Assembly (NCBI GenBank): GCA_020853105.1 | Contig: JADYZM010000019.1 | Location: 1 to 64,000, forward strand | DNA length: 64,000 nucleotides | Direction: 5' to 3' | From: Flavobacteriales bacterium | GTDB lineage: Bacteria; Bacteroidota; Bacteroidia; Flavobacteriales_E; Vicingaceae | Shown: one piece after another, positions 27,983 through 37,130 of the stretch | How positions within the stretch are numbered: position 1 is the first letter of the stretch | Layout: each line of letters begins with the position of its first letter | Position numbers and translations under genes: made by a program | Notes under the pieces: generated by a model | The model's database searches: none | Told to the model about the DNA's origin: nothing | Seen by the model: only the letters and a program-made list of their open reading frames with translations

Positions 27983-29314
27983 TTACCTAGATTTTGGCAT
28001 AGATTTCATCAATTGTGCCATCTTGTTTTTATCACCCATCATTTTCATCATTTTACCGGTTTGCTCAAATTGTTTGATGAGTTTGTTAACCTCTTGGATT
28101 GATGTTCCGCTACCGTCTGCGATACGTTTTCTTCGGCTTCCGTTTAAAATTTGAGGAGTTGAACGTTCTTTTGGTGTCATCGAGCGAATAATAGCCTCTA
28201 TCCCTTTAAAAGCATTGTCATCAATATCTATGTCTTTCATCGCTTTGCCAACACCGGGAATCATCCCAATCAAATCTTTCATATTTCCCATTTTTTTAAT
28301 TTGCCCGATTTGATCCATAAAATCATTAAAATCAAATTGGTTTTTGGCTATTTTCTTTTGTAATGCTCTTGCCTTTTCCTCATCATAATGTTCTTGGGCT
28401 TTTTCAACCAAACTAACGACGTCTCCCATTCCCAAAATTCGATCCGCCATACGTTCCGGATAAAAAATATCCAGAGCCTCCATTTTTTCACCGGTTCCAA
28501 CAAATTTTATAGGCTTGTCAACTACATTTCTTATAGATAATGCAGCTCCGCCTCGCGTATCCCCATCAAGTTTAGTAAGAACTACACCGTCAAAATTTAT
28601 TTTGTCGTTAAATGCTTTAGCTGTATTCACAGCATCTTGACCAGTCATAGAGTCAACAACAAACAAAGTTTCTTGAGGATTTACGGTTTTTTTAACCTGC
28701 TCAATTTCATTCATCATTTGCTCATCAACAGCAAGTCGCCCTGCTGTATCAATAATCACAACATTCAAGCCTTTGCTTTTTGCATGAGTGATAGCTTTTT
28801 GGGCTATATCAACCGGATTTTTATTTTCTTTGTCGCTCCAAACCTCAACTCCAATTTGTTCTCCCAACACATGTAGTTGGTCAATAGCGGCAGGTCGATA
28901 AACATCACCGGCAACCAAAAGCGGAGTTTTTCCTTTTTTGTTTTTTAAATAGTTAGCTAGTTTCCCTGAGAATGTTGTTTTTCCAGAACCTTGAAGCCCT
29001 GAAATTAAAATTACACATGGGCTTCCTTTAAGGTTAATTTCAGACATTCCTCCACCCATCAGATTAGTCAACTCATCATGAGTAATCTTAACCATCAATT
29101 GGTTTGGAGAAATAGCATTTAATACATTTGAACCAATTGCTTTTTCTTTAACTGAGTCTGTAAATTGTTTTGCTACTTTATAGCTAACATCGGCATCTAA
29201 CAATGCTTTCCTGATTTCTTTTACGGTTTCAGCAACGTTTATTTCAGAGATTTGGCCTTGTCCTTTTAGTACTTTAAAAGCTCTTTCCAGCTTTTCCGAT
29301 AAATTATCAAACAT
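27983..29314 (-). CDS. ffh: Signal recognition particle protein Ffh
   Basis: 443 residues. The N domain (1-90) is followed by the G domain with GLQGSGKTTFSGKLA, DTAGR and TKLDGDTRGG. The Met-rich M domain (about 300-443) holds the RNA-binding motif around RIADGSGTSIQEVNKL and FEQTGKMMKMM. It binds signal peptides of nascent chains together with 4.5S RNA and delivers them to FtsY. I saw no SRP RNA gene in this window. It is upstream of folD on the same strand and divergent from the OmpA lipoprotein gene. Confidence 0.97.
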   Translation of the reverse strand: MFDNLSEKLERAFKVLKGQGQISEINVAETVKEIRKALLDADVSYKVAKQFTDSVKEKAIGSNVLNAISPNQLMVKITHDELTNLMGGGMSEINLKGSPCVILISGLQGSGKTTFSGKLANYLKNKKGKTPLLVAGDVYRPAAIDQLHVLGEQIGVEVWSDKENKNPVDIAQKAITHAKSKGLNVVIIDTAGRLAVDEQMMNEIEQVKKTVNPQETLFVVDSMTGQDAVNTAKAFNDKINFDGVVLTKLDGDTRGGAALSIRNVVDKPIKFVGTGEKMEALDIFYPERMADRILGMGDVVSLVEKAQEHYDEEKARALQKKIAKNQFDFNDFMDQIGQIKKMGNMKDLIGMIPGVGKAMKDIDIDDNAFKGIEAIIRSMTPKERSTPQILNGSRRKRIADGSGTSIQEVNKLIKQFEQTGKMMKMMGDKNKMAQLMKSMPKSR

Positions 29315-29442
29315 ATTTTTGGATTATTTTCTTCAAGCGAAATTAAGTAATTTTTGATTGTTGAAAAATACTTCTAACAGCTAATTATCCGCTATATTAA
29401 TGCCTTATTTTTGTTATTACTACTTACAAAAACTCATTAAAA

Positions 29443-30351
29443 ATGAAAAAAATCGTTCAAACTTCACTCATTGTTGTATTTTCTTCAATACTAATGCTTA
29501 GCTCTTGTGTCCCAACCTATAAATGTGGCGACCCAATTCCGGATAAAAAAATTATTGGCGGAAAAAAACTTAAAAACTTAGTTAAAGAACGCGATGAACT
29601 ATGCTCAAACTTAAAAACAGAAGAAAACGAAAACGAAAAATTAAAAGGTGATTTGAGCAAGCTTCAAACCGAACACCAAAACTTGAAAACAGACAACGAA
29701 AAACTTCATGCAAAATACAAAAATCTAATTGATGAGAATGTTTCTCAAGCTGACCAATACAGCAAAACATTAAAAGAAAAATCAGACGAACTTTCTAAAA
29801 AAGAGCAATTATTAGCAGAAAGAGAAAAATCGTTAAAGGAATTGCAACAAACCATTGCCAAAAAAGATTCTATCACAAATCGACTGAATGAAATATTAAG
29901 AAATGCTTTGCTTGGCTTCAATTCTGATGAATTGTCGGTTGAAATCAAAAACGGAAAAGTATATGTTTCAATGTCAGACAAATTGTTATTCAAATCCGGT
30001 AGTGCTGCAGTAGAAAGTAAAGGTATTGAAGCTTTAAAAGTATTATCTGATGTGTTGAACAAAAACACTGATATTGATATTTTGGTTGAAGGACATACCG
30101 ATTCAATTCCAATTAAAACAGTTCAATTTAAAGATAACTGGGATTTGAGCGTTATACGAGCAACATCAATAGTTAGAACACTTACAGAAGATTACAAAGT
30201 TTCTTCAACTCGTGTTACAGCATCTGGTAGAGGTGATAATTTTCCAAAAGCTGAAAACTCAACATCAGAAGGTAGAGCAAAAAACAGAAGAACCGAAATT
30301 ATACTTTCACCAAAATTGGACGAAATATTAAATTTATTGAACACTAAATAG
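29443..30351 (+). CDS. OmpA-family lipoprotein with coiled coil
   Basis: 302 residues. The lipobox is LSSC (Cys at 22) after a basic start MKKIVQTS. A long coiled coil rich in Lys, Glu and Leu spans about 45-145. The C-terminal OmpA/MotB peptidoglycan-binding domain (about 165-295) includes FKSGSAAVES, LVEGHTDSIPI and the closing KNRRTEIIL. It would be anchored in the outer membrane (inner leaflet) and grip the wall through the OmpA domain, the coiled coil serving as spacer. It is followed after nine bases by the antiporter gene. Confidence 0.88.
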   Translation: MKKIVQTSLIVVFSSILMLSSCVPTYKCGDPIPDKKIIGGKKLKNLVKERDELCSNLKTEENENEKLKGDLSKLQTEHQNLKTDNEKLHAKYKNLIDENVSQADQYSKTLKEKSDELSKKEQLLAEREKSLKELQQTIAKKDSITNRLNEILRNALLGFNSDELSVEIKNGKVYVSMSDKLLFKSGSAAVESKGIEALKVLSDVLNKNTDIDILVEGHTDSIPIKTVQFKDNWDLSVIRATSIVRTLTEDYKVSSTRVTASGRGDNFPKAENSTSEGRAKNRRTEIILSPKLDEILNLLNTK

Positions 30352-30360
30352 ACAAAGTTT

Positions 30361-31857
30361 GTGAATTTCTCTCTTGAAATAGTTTTACTAGTTATCTCAA
30401 TACTATTTTTTCTGAGTATTATTGCTGGAAAAGCCAGTTCAAAATTTGGTGTTCCTGCTCTTTTATTGTTCTTGGCAGTCGGAATGCTTTTTGGTAGCGA
30501 CGGAATAGGTATTCAGTTTAGCAACATACACATGGCTCAGAACATTGGTTCATTAGCTCTCTGTATTATTTTATTTTCCGGAGGTTTAGACACAAAATTT
30601 GTTGAAATAAAGCCCATTGCTTCTCAAGGAATAATTCTGGCAACTCTAGGAGTGTTTGTAACAGCCCTTATCAGTGGTGTTTTAGTTTACTGGGTTTTAA
30701 ATAAAACAATTGGCGGATCAGGAATTGGTTTTTTAACAGCATTATTGATTGCCTCAATCATGTCATCAACAGATTCTGCATCTGTTTTCTCTATTTTACG
30801 CTCAAGAGGTTTAAATTTAAAAAACAATTTACGCCCTTTGCTCGAACTCGAAAGTGGAAGTAATGACCCGATGGCTTATGTAATTGTTATCACTCTCATT
30901 GAAGTTATTAAAATGGGGGAAAATCCCAATCTGTGGGTTATGTGCGGAACATTACTTCTGCAATTAGGAATTGGAGCTTCTTTGGGCTATTTCTTGGGTA
31001 AATTTGCAATAATTGTAATCAACAGAATTAAAATTGGAAACGACTCTTTATATCCAATTCTTGTTATCACTTTTTGTATTTTTATTTTTTCCATAACCTA
31101 CTTTATGAATGGTAATGGTTTCCTCTCGGTTTATATTGCTGGTCTTGTTATTGGAAATTCAAAATTCGTTCACAAACGCTCTACTCTTAATTTTTTTGAC
31201 GGAATCGCATGGATGTTTCAATTGATAATGTTTTTGACTCTTGGATTATTGGTAAATCCACACGAACTAATCCCCATAATAATACCGGGGCTTATTATAA
31301 GCTTATTGATGATTTTTGTTTCACGACCAATAACAGTTTTTTTATGTTTAACACCCTTCAGAAACATAAAATTTAAAGATAAATTATTTCTATCATGGGT
31401 AGGATTAAGAGGTGCTGTTCCAATAATTTTTGCAATTTTTCCGCTCGTGGAAAATATCCCAAATGCAAGGCTTATTTTTAATATTGTTTTTTTCTGTACG
31501 CTGATTTCCTTAATCATTCAAGGAACTTCATTATCTGTGGTTGCTAATTGGTTGAAACTTTCAACAAAACCAAAATTTTCAAACAAACTCAAAAACTTTG
31601 ATATTGACTTTTCATCAGATATCAAATCTGTTACAACCGAGATTGAAATAAGTCCCTCCATTTTATTACACGGAAATATGTTAATGAATTTGCCTTTGCC
31701 GGAAAATACACTTGCTGTAATGGTAAAACGTGATGAAAAGTTCTTTGTTCCGACAGGAAAAACAGTTTTGAAAGAAAAAGACAAAGTATTATTCATTACT
31801 GATAATGAAGATGCTCTATTAAAAACCTACGAAAAACTAGGAATATCAAACGTATAG
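30361..31857 (+). CDS. Potassium/proton antiporter, CPA1 family with TrkA-C domain
   Basis: 498 residues starting at GTG. The first 395 form about twelve membrane helices with the CPA1 hallmarks STDSASVFSILRSRG (about 138-152) and LELESGSNDPMAYV (about 160-173). A C-terminal TrkA-C/RCK-type domain occupies about 420-498 (MLMNLPLPENTLAVMVKRDE). This layout matches YcgO/CvrA/NhaP2-type K+ (or Na+)/H+ antiporters, involved in cation and pH homeostasis; the ion preference is inferred. It is likely co-transcribed with the OmpA lipoprotein and is convergent with murI (six bases between stops). Confidence 0.9.
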   Translation: MNFSLEIVLLVISILFFLSIIAGKASSKFGVPALLLFLAVGMLFGSDGIGIQFSNIHMAQNIGSLALCIILFSGGLDTKFVEIKPIASQGIILATLGVFVTALISGVLVYWVLNKTIGGSGIGFLTALLIASIMSSTDSASVFSILRSRGLNLKNNLRPLLELESGSNDPMAYVIVITLIEVIKMGENPNLWVMCGTLLLQLGIGASLGYFLGKFAIIVINRIKIGNDSLYPILVITFCIFIFSITYFMNGNGFLSVYIAGLVIGNSKFVHKRSTLNFFDGIAWMFQLIMFLTLGLLVNPHELIPIIIPGLIISLLMIFVSRPITVFLCLTPFRNIKFKDKLFLSWVGLRGAVPIIFAIFPLVENIPNARLIFNIVFFCTLISLIIQGTSLSVVANWLKLSTKPKFSNKLKNFDIDFSSDIKSVTTEIEISPSILLHGNMLMNLPLPENTLAVMVKRDEKFFVPTGKTVLKEKDKVLFITDNEDALLKTYEKLGISNV

Positions 31858-31863
31858 TCGTTT

Positions 31864-32667
31864 TTAAAATACGTTGAACTTCACAGAACTACCCTGAACA
31901 TTTATTTGATTTAAGAAGCTTTTAAATGTTTCGATGTTCCCGTTTGTTTCAAAATTTTGAAATGTATTGTTGGATTCATTAATTAAATTATTCTTTTCAA
32001 GAATATTTTTGGTTTGTTTTGCAACAGCTTCACCAGAATCAATAATCTTAATGTGATTGGGTATGATAGATTTGATTATAGGAATTAAAAAAGGATAATG
32101 TGTACATCCTAAAACTATATAATCAACACCCTCATCAACGATAGGAGATAGATATTGTGTTAAGAGTGGTCGCGTTGCATCAATTTCTCCATTTTCAATA
32201 AGCGTTACAAGCCCATTTCCTTCAATTTCTATAATATTTTTTGAAGACCTAAATTGCTCTGAAGTACTGGCAAAGAGTTCACTACTTAAAGTACCTTTTG
32301 TGGCTAATACACCAATTTTATTTGTTTTAGTTTGTAGTGCAGCGGGTTTAATAGCAGGTTCAATTCCTATAAAAGGTACTGAATAGGTTTCTCTGAGTAT
32401 TTTAATGGCATTTGTTGTTGCTGTATTGCAAGCAACAACAATCAACTTGCACTGTTTTGACAATAAATATTCCGTGTTCTTTTTACTGAATTCAATTATT
32501 TTTTCTTTCGTTTTTTCTCCGTAAGGGGCATTTTTACTATCGGCTAAATATATAGTACTTTCATTGGGTAGTAATGCATGAATTTCTTTCCATATTGACA
32601 AACCACCAAGTCCGGAATCAAAAATTCCTATAGGCAATGGTTGTATATCTAAGCGGTTTGTTTTCAT
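31864..32667 (-). CDS. murI: Glutamate racemase
   Basis: 267 residues. The catalytic elements are FDSGLGG (D17, S18), the two Cys in VACNTAT (C80) and GCTHYP (C188) and H190. The enzyme makes D-glutamate for the peptidoglycan stem peptide, in the cytoplasm. It is the last gene of the bamA-skp-skp-murI run. A terminator hairpin lies between it and skp, and its T-run directly touches the murI ATG. Expression must therefore come by read-through or from a start inside the skp gene. Confidence 0.95.
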   Translation of the reverse strand: MKTNRLDIQPLPIGIFDSGLGGLSIWKEIHALLPNESTIYLADSKNAPYGEKTKEKIIEFSKKNTEYLLSKQCKLIVVACNTATTNAIKILRETYSVPFIGIEPAIKPAALQTKTNKIGVLATKGTLSSELFASTSEQFRSSKNIIEIEGNGLVTLIENGEIDATRPLLTQYLSPIVDEGVDYIVLGCTHYPFLIPIIKSIIPNHIKIIDSGEAVAKQTKNILEKNNLINESNNTFQNFETNGNIETFKSFLNQINVQGSSVKFNVF

Positions 32668-32703
32668 AAAAAAAGCTCTTTCAAATTTAGTTGAAAGAGC
32701 TTT
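32668..32703 (-). terminator. Intrinsic terminator after the skp gene, abutting the murI start
   Basis: Arms 32672-32684 and 32691-32703 (13 bp, fully paired) with a six-base loop. On the minus strand the stem is followed by seven T (32674-32668), then immediately by the murI ATG at 32667. The hairpin on the other strand lacks a good T-run, so it works in the direction of skp. Confidence 0.8.
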
Positions 32704-32728
32704 ATTCGTGGTAAGAAATAATTAAATT

Positions 32729-33238
32729 TTATAAACCTAATTTCTTTTTAACTAGTGGAAGAATGTCATCAGATTCAACTGAATATAGAACAACTCCAAC
32801 ACTAGAATCCAAAATATATGTAAAAGAACCTTCTTTTGCTACAGTATTAATTGCATCTTTTGCTTTATCAATAATGGGTTGTAGCAATTCTTGTTCTTTC
32901 TTTTGTAAATCGGCTTCAGCAGTTTGTTGAAACTCTGTTATTCTTTTTTCTAAATCAGTAATTTCTTTGATTTTTGAATTTTTTATTACTTCAGTCATCA
33001 CATCTTGTTTTGATTGAAATTCTTGAATTTTTAATTCATACTCTTTACGCATGGTTTCAAGAGTTCCTTTCAACTCATTTGCATATTTTTCCAATTCTCC
33101 TTGAACTTTAGTTCTTTCAGGCATTGCTGATAGCAATTCGTTGGAGTTGATATGTCCTATTTTTACTGATTTTTGACTAAAAACTGTGGTTGAAACAATC
33201 ATCACAACCAATACCGCTACTAATTTTAATTTGTTCAT
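32729..33238 (-). CDS. OmpH/Skp-family periplasmic chaperone
   Basis: 169 residues with a signal peptide (1-21, ending VFSQ). The mature protein is mainly coiled coil (about residues 40-125, Lys/Glu/Gln-rich), flanked by the short strands KIGHINSNELLSAMP and YILDSSVGVVLYS that form the Skp trimer base. It would hold unfolded outer-membrane proteins on the way to BamA. It is the second of two adjacent skp-like genes downstream of bamA, the usual Bacteroidota arrangement, 33 bases from its paralogue. A terminator follows. Confidence 0.88.
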   Translation of the reverse strand: MNKLKLVAVLVVMIVSTTVFSQKSVKIGHINSNELLSAMPERTKVQGELEKYANELKGTLETMRKEYELKIQEFQSKQDVMTEVIKNSKIKEITDLEKRITEFQQTAEADLQKKEQELLQPIIDKAKDAINTVAKEGSFTYILDSSVGVVLYSVESDDILPLVKKKLGL

Positions 33239-33271
33239 TTCTATTTATTTTAATTTGTAAATATACCTTAA

Positions 33272-33805
33272 TTATTTAGACTCTCCGGGAGTGTATCCTA
33301 ATTTTTTTAGGACTGCGTCGCTTTTGTTGTATTTAGAGTTTGAATAAAGCATTGTTAATCCACTGGATTTGTCGAAAACTATATCTAACCCACTAACGTT
33401 TGCTACATCTTGAACGGCTTGATATACTTTATCCTGAATGGGTTTAACCAATTCCTGTCTTTTTTTGAAAAGTTCGCCATCAACACCAAACTTTTGTTTT
33501 TGATATTCTTTTGCTTCTTTTTCTTTTTTGATTATTTCTTCTTCGCGTTTGGTTTTCATGTCTTCGGTCAATAATATTTGTTCGGCTTGATAATTTTTAT
33601 ACATTTTATCAATCTCACTGTATTGACGTTCCAATTGTTTTTGCCATTCAATTGAAAGTTTGTCCAATTCGCCTTGGGCTTCTTTGTAATCAGGAATATT
33701 GCTAAGAATATATTCCGTATCCACATATCCAAATTTTTGAGCTGTTGCAGAAAAACTTACTATCGATAATACGACTATTGTTGTAATTTTTGCTAGAGTT
33801 TTCAT
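33272..33805 (-). CDS. OmpH/Skp-family periplasmic chaperone
   Basis: 177 residues. The signal peptide ends at ATAQ (residue 22). FGYVDTEYILSNIPDYKEAQ, a central coiled coil (about 45-130) and the C-terminal LDIVFDKSSGLTMLYSN match the OmpH/Skp family. It should escort barrel precursors to BamA, encoded 53 bases upstream. It has an ideal Shine-Dalgarno site, rare in this window (see the site at 33814-33821). The paralogue next to it shares the same layout with low sequence identity. Confidence 0.9.
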   Translation of the reverse strand: MKTLAKITTIVVLSIVSFSATAQKFGYVDTEYILSNIPDYKEAQGELDKLSIEWQKQLERQYSEIDKMYKNYQAEQILLTEDMKTKREEEIIKKEKEAKEYQKQKFGVDGELFKKRQELVKPIQDKVYQAVQDVANVSGLDIVFDKSSGLTMLYSNSKYNKSDAVLKKLGYTPGESK

Positions 33806-33813
33806 TTTTTGTT

Positions 33814-33821
33814 CCTCCTTT
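33814..33821 (-). promoter_or_regulatory. Strong Shine-Dalgarno site of the skp gene
   Basis: On the minus strand AAAGGAGG stands eight bases before the ATG at 33805, an ideal ribosome binding site. The other genes in the window that I checked start after A-rich leaders without such a site. Confidence 0.75.
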
Positions 33822-33858
33822 AATTTTTTCGAATTTAATCGTTTTGTTAAACTTTATT

Positions 33859-36342
33859 TTACCAACCGTTTATACTTCCTCCAATACTAAAGTGGATTTC
33901 GCTACGGCTATTGGCATCAGTTTTACCGGGTATTTGATCAAATCTGTATCCCCAATCTAAGCCTAACATTCCAAAGAATGGCATATATATTCTGACTCCT
34001 ACACCGGCAGATCTATATACCTGAAATGGGTTTGTTCTGCTAAATGATGCCCATGAATTACCTGCTTCTCCAAAAACTAAGCCATAAATTGTTGCAGTTG
34101 GGTTTAAAGTAAGAGGGTAGCGTAATTCAGCGGTATATTTAACAATTACTGAAGCTCCCGTATTTGGGGAAGCATCACCATTTCCATATCCTCTAAGGGC
34201 AATAATTTCACGACTATCCAATGCAAACCCGGATAATCCATCACCTCCCAAGTAAAATCTTTCAAAAGGAGATGGTAGTTCCGAGTTATATGAACCCAAA
34301 TATCCAAATCCTGCTTTGGTATTCATAACCAAATTTCCTGCTAGTTTAGCAAACCAAGATGTTTGAAATTTCCATTTGTGATATTCAGTGAATTTATATT
34401 TTTCTTGTGCACTCATGGTTGAATAGTCAGTGTCTGCCGGTCTAAAGAATGAGTATGGAGGAGTTAATTGTAATGTTAAGGTAGTTTGAGAGCCTGTTCT
34501 TGGATATATCGGGCTATCAATTGAATTTCTTGAAAAAACAGTTTTAAAACTCAGGTTGTTTGCGTAACCATCAGAAAATGCAAATGCAGAATAGTATTGG
34601 TTCAACACATAATATTGATAAGAAATTTCATTGTATAATGTAAAAAAATCGTCAGGAAATTTAAGCCTCCTGCCTAAACCGAGTGAAGATCCGTATATTT
34701 TAATTGATTGGTTTCTTTCTCCATCTAAACCATTGGATTGCACTTGATGAAATAGGCTGACACTTAAGGAGTTTGGCTTTCTACCTCCCAACCATGGTTC
34801 AGTAAAAGAAAAGCTGTAAGCTTGATATTGTGCTCCACTGGTTTGAGCTCTAAGACTCAAACGTTGTCCATCACCGGCAGGTAAAGGTCTCCAAGCTTTA
34901 CTATTTAACATGTTTCTGGCAGAAAAATTATTGAAACTAACTCCAAGTGTACCGATAATTCTTCCTGCCCCCCAGCCACCGGATAATTCAATCTGGTCTG
35001 AAGGTTTTTCTTCAACAACATATTCAATATCAACTGTACCATTTTCTTGGTCGGGTTTAGGGTTAACGCCCAAAGTTTCAGGATTAAAGTATCCCAATTG
35101 TGCTAATTCTCTTTGGGTTCTGATAATATCAGAACGACTGAATAATTGACCAGGTCGGGTTCTGATTTCTCTTCGAATAACGTGGTCGTTAGTTTTGCTG
35201 TTTCCAACTATAGAAATTTTATCAATTGTAGCTTGTTTTCCTTCGTAGATTCTCATTTCTAAATCAATGGAGTCATTTTGAATGTTTACCTCAACAGGAG
35301 ATATGTTAAAAAATAAATATCCATCATCTAAGTATAGCGAACTAACGTCTCTACCATTTTGATTCATAAATAAACGTTCATCGAGAATTTTTTTGTTGTA
35401 TATATCCCCTTTCTTAACGTCAAGAATTCTATTGAGTACATCGGTAGAATGAATAGTGTTTCCCATCCATTTTATATCTCTGAAATAATATTGTTTTCCT
35501 TCAGAAATGGTAATATCTATTTCGACTAGCCTTTTGTTTACCTCAACAACAGAATCTGATTCAATTTTAGCATCACGATATCCTTTTTCATTGTATTTAC
35601 CAATAATTGATGCTTTACTTTTTTGATAAGTATTCGGAATATATTTTGAAGTTGAGAACAGATTATAAAATCTGCGTCTTTTCACATCTTTTAGTCCTCT
35701 TCTTAACTTTCCAGATTTTATAGCAGAATTTCCATAAAAATTAATATCCTTGATTTTTGTCCTTTTAGGAATATCAACGTTAATAGTGAGAATTACATTA
35801 TTTGAAACCGAAGTATCAAGCTCCTGCTCAATTTCTACAACAGTATTTAGATATCCTTTAGCAACATAATGAGATTTAACTTTTTCTTTAGTAGTCAAAA
35901 TCAGGTTTTCATTTACAATTTTTCCCCGTTGTAAATTCAATTCTTCTCTCAAGTCTTTTTGCTGTCCTTTTCTAACTCCAATAAATCTATATTTTGACAG
36001 TCTTGGCAGTTCTTTTATCCTAATTTCCAGGAATATTCGAGTTCCTTCAATTTTTAATGCAACAATTTTTATGTCTGAAAATAATTTTTGGTCCCAAAGG
36101 CTCTTTACTGCTTTAGAGATTTTGTCGCCAGGTACTTTTATGGTTGCACCAACGTTTAATCCTGTAAGAGAAATTATTGCTTGTGGATCAAAAAAATCAG
36201 CACCTGATACGGTAACACCGGCGATTTCATATTCTTTTGGAGATGAATAAGATATGCTTTCTAAATCAGAATTGATTTGAAATTGACCTTTAACTAAATA
36301 AGGAAACAGAACTAGTGTTAATAAATATAAAATTCTTTTCAT
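33859..36342 (-). CDS. bamA: Outer-membrane protein assembly factor BamA
   Basis: 827 residues with a signal peptide (1-19). Several POTRA domains occupy about residues 40-440 (repeating beta-alpha units such as EIAGVTVSGADFFDP and GNTIHSTDVLNRIL). The Omp85 barrel follows (about 460-827) with the lid-loop block FYLGGDGLSGFALDS and the end segments GVGVRIYMPFFGMLGLDWGY and EIHFSIGGSINGW. It folds and inserts barrel proteins into the outer membrane. It overlaps uppS by four bases upstream and is followed by the two skp genes, so folding machine and chaperones are co-expressed. Confidence 0.95.
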   Translation of the reverse strand: MKRILYLLTLVLFPYLVKGQFQINSDLESISYSSPKEYEIAGVTVSGADFFDPQAIISLTGLNVGATIKVPGDKISKAVKSLWDQKLFSDIKIVALKIEGTRIFLEIRIKELPRLSKYRFIGVRKGQQKDLREELNLQRGKIVNENLILTTKEKVKSHYVAKGYLNTVVEIEQELDTSVSNNVILTINVDIPKRTKIKDINFYGNSAIKSGKLRRGLKDVKRRRFYNLFSTSKYIPNTYQKSKASIIGKYNEKGYRDAKIESDSVVEVNKRLVEIDITISEGKQYYFRDIKWMGNTIHSTDVLNRILDVKKGDIYNKKILDERLFMNQNGRDVSSLYLDDGYLFFNISPVEVNIQNDSIDLEMRIYEGKQATIDKISIVGNSKTNDHVIRREIRTRPGQLFSRSDIIRTQRELAQLGYFNPETLGVNPKPDQENGTVDIEYVVEEKPSDQIELSGGWGAGRIIGTLGVSFNNFSARNMLNSKAWRPLPAGDGQRLSLRAQTSGAQYQAYSFSFTEPWLGGRKPNSLSVSLFHQVQSNGLDGERNQSIKIYGSSLGLGRRLKFPDDFFTLYNEISYQYYVLNQYYSAFAFSDGYANNLSFKTVFSRNSIDSPIYPRTGSQTTLTLQLTPPYSFFRPADTDYSTMSAQEKYKFTEYHKWKFQTSWFAKLAGNLVMNTKAGFGYLGSYNSELPSPFERFYLGGDGLSGFALDSREIIALRGYGNGDASPNTGASVIVKYTAELRYPLTLNPTATIYGLVFGEAGNSWASFSRTNPFQVYRSAGVGVRIYMPFFGMLGLDWGYRFDQIPGKTDANSRSEIHFSIGGSINGW

Positions 36343-37088
36343 TCTGCTATAATCTGTTCTTCAGTTAATCCATATCTTCTTTGTCTTTTCTGAAAATTTA
36401 CAACTGCCTCGAATAGATCATTCTTTCTGTAATCGGGCCATAATTTATCAGTAAAATAGAGTTCAGAATAAGCTATTTGATACAACAAAAAATTACTTAT
36501 TCTAATTTCACCGCTTGTTCTTATTAATAACTCAGGATCAGGAATATTTTTGGTACATAGATAGTCAGAAATTGTATTTTCGTTAATCTGTGTTGGTATT
36601 AATTTTTTATTCTCAACATCGTTAATAATATTTTTAATTGCATTAGTTATTTCCCATTTACTGCTATAACTCAATGCAAGAATCAAATTTAAACCTGAAT
36701 TATTTGAAGTTTTAGCTATTGCATTGTTTAGTTCTTTTAAGCATGAGTCAGGAAGACTAGATAAATCACCTATTGCTGAGAGTCTTACGTTATTCTTGTT
36801 CAAGTTTTCTGCTTCTTTATGAATAGTACTAACCAAAAGTTGCATTAATGCTGTAACTTCTAATTTTGGTCTATTCCAATTTTCTGTCGAAAAAGCATAC
36901 AATGTTAAATGTTTTACTCCTATTTCACCGGCACCTTCAACCACATCTCGAACAGATACAACACCTTTTGAATGTCCAAAAATTCTTGGTTGATTGTGTT
37001 CTTTAGCCCATCTGCCGTTACCATCCATAATAATGGCTATATGCTTAGGCACTTTTGTTAAGTCAATTTGTTCTTTATAATTCATCAA
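36339..37088 (-). CDS. uppS: Isoprenyl transferase (undecaprenyl diphosphate synthase)
   Basis: 249 residues. The active-site start IAIIMDGNGRWAKE has the catalytic Asp at 22. TLYAFSTENWNRP, LIRTSGEIRISNFLLYQ and AYSELYFTDKLWPD are the other family blocks. It condenses isopentenyl diphosphate units into the C55 carrier lipid used for cell wall and O-antigen synthesis. The gene overlaps bamA by four bases. Position between DUF6089 and bamA is the standard Bacteroidota order. Confidence 0.95.
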   Translation of the reverse strand: MMNYKEQIDLTKVPKHIAIIMDGNGRWAKEHNQPRIFGHSKGVVSVRDVVEGAGEIGVKHLTLYAFSTENWNRPKLEVTALMQLLVSTIHKEAENLNKNNVRLSAIGDLSSLPDSCLKELNNAIAKTSNNSGLNLILALSYSSKWEITNAIKNIINDVENKKLIPTQINENTISDYLCTKNIPDPELLIRTSGEIRISNFLLYQIAYSELYFTDKLWPDYRKNDLFEAVVNFQKRQRRYGLTEEQIIAE

Positions 37089-37130
37089 AAGGTATCTGAT
37101 TTGAAGATTGCAAATATGATATTAAATACC

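Noticed and set aside
29745-30068. 107-codon minus-strand frame opposite the OmpA lipoprotein
   Set aside because: It is the complement of the coiled coil and OmpA domain; the sense protein is well supported.
31849-31875. Seven-base inverted repeat AACGTAT/ATACGTT between the antiporter and murI stops
   Set aside because: Long loop and no adjacent T-run; could be chance in AT-rich DNA.
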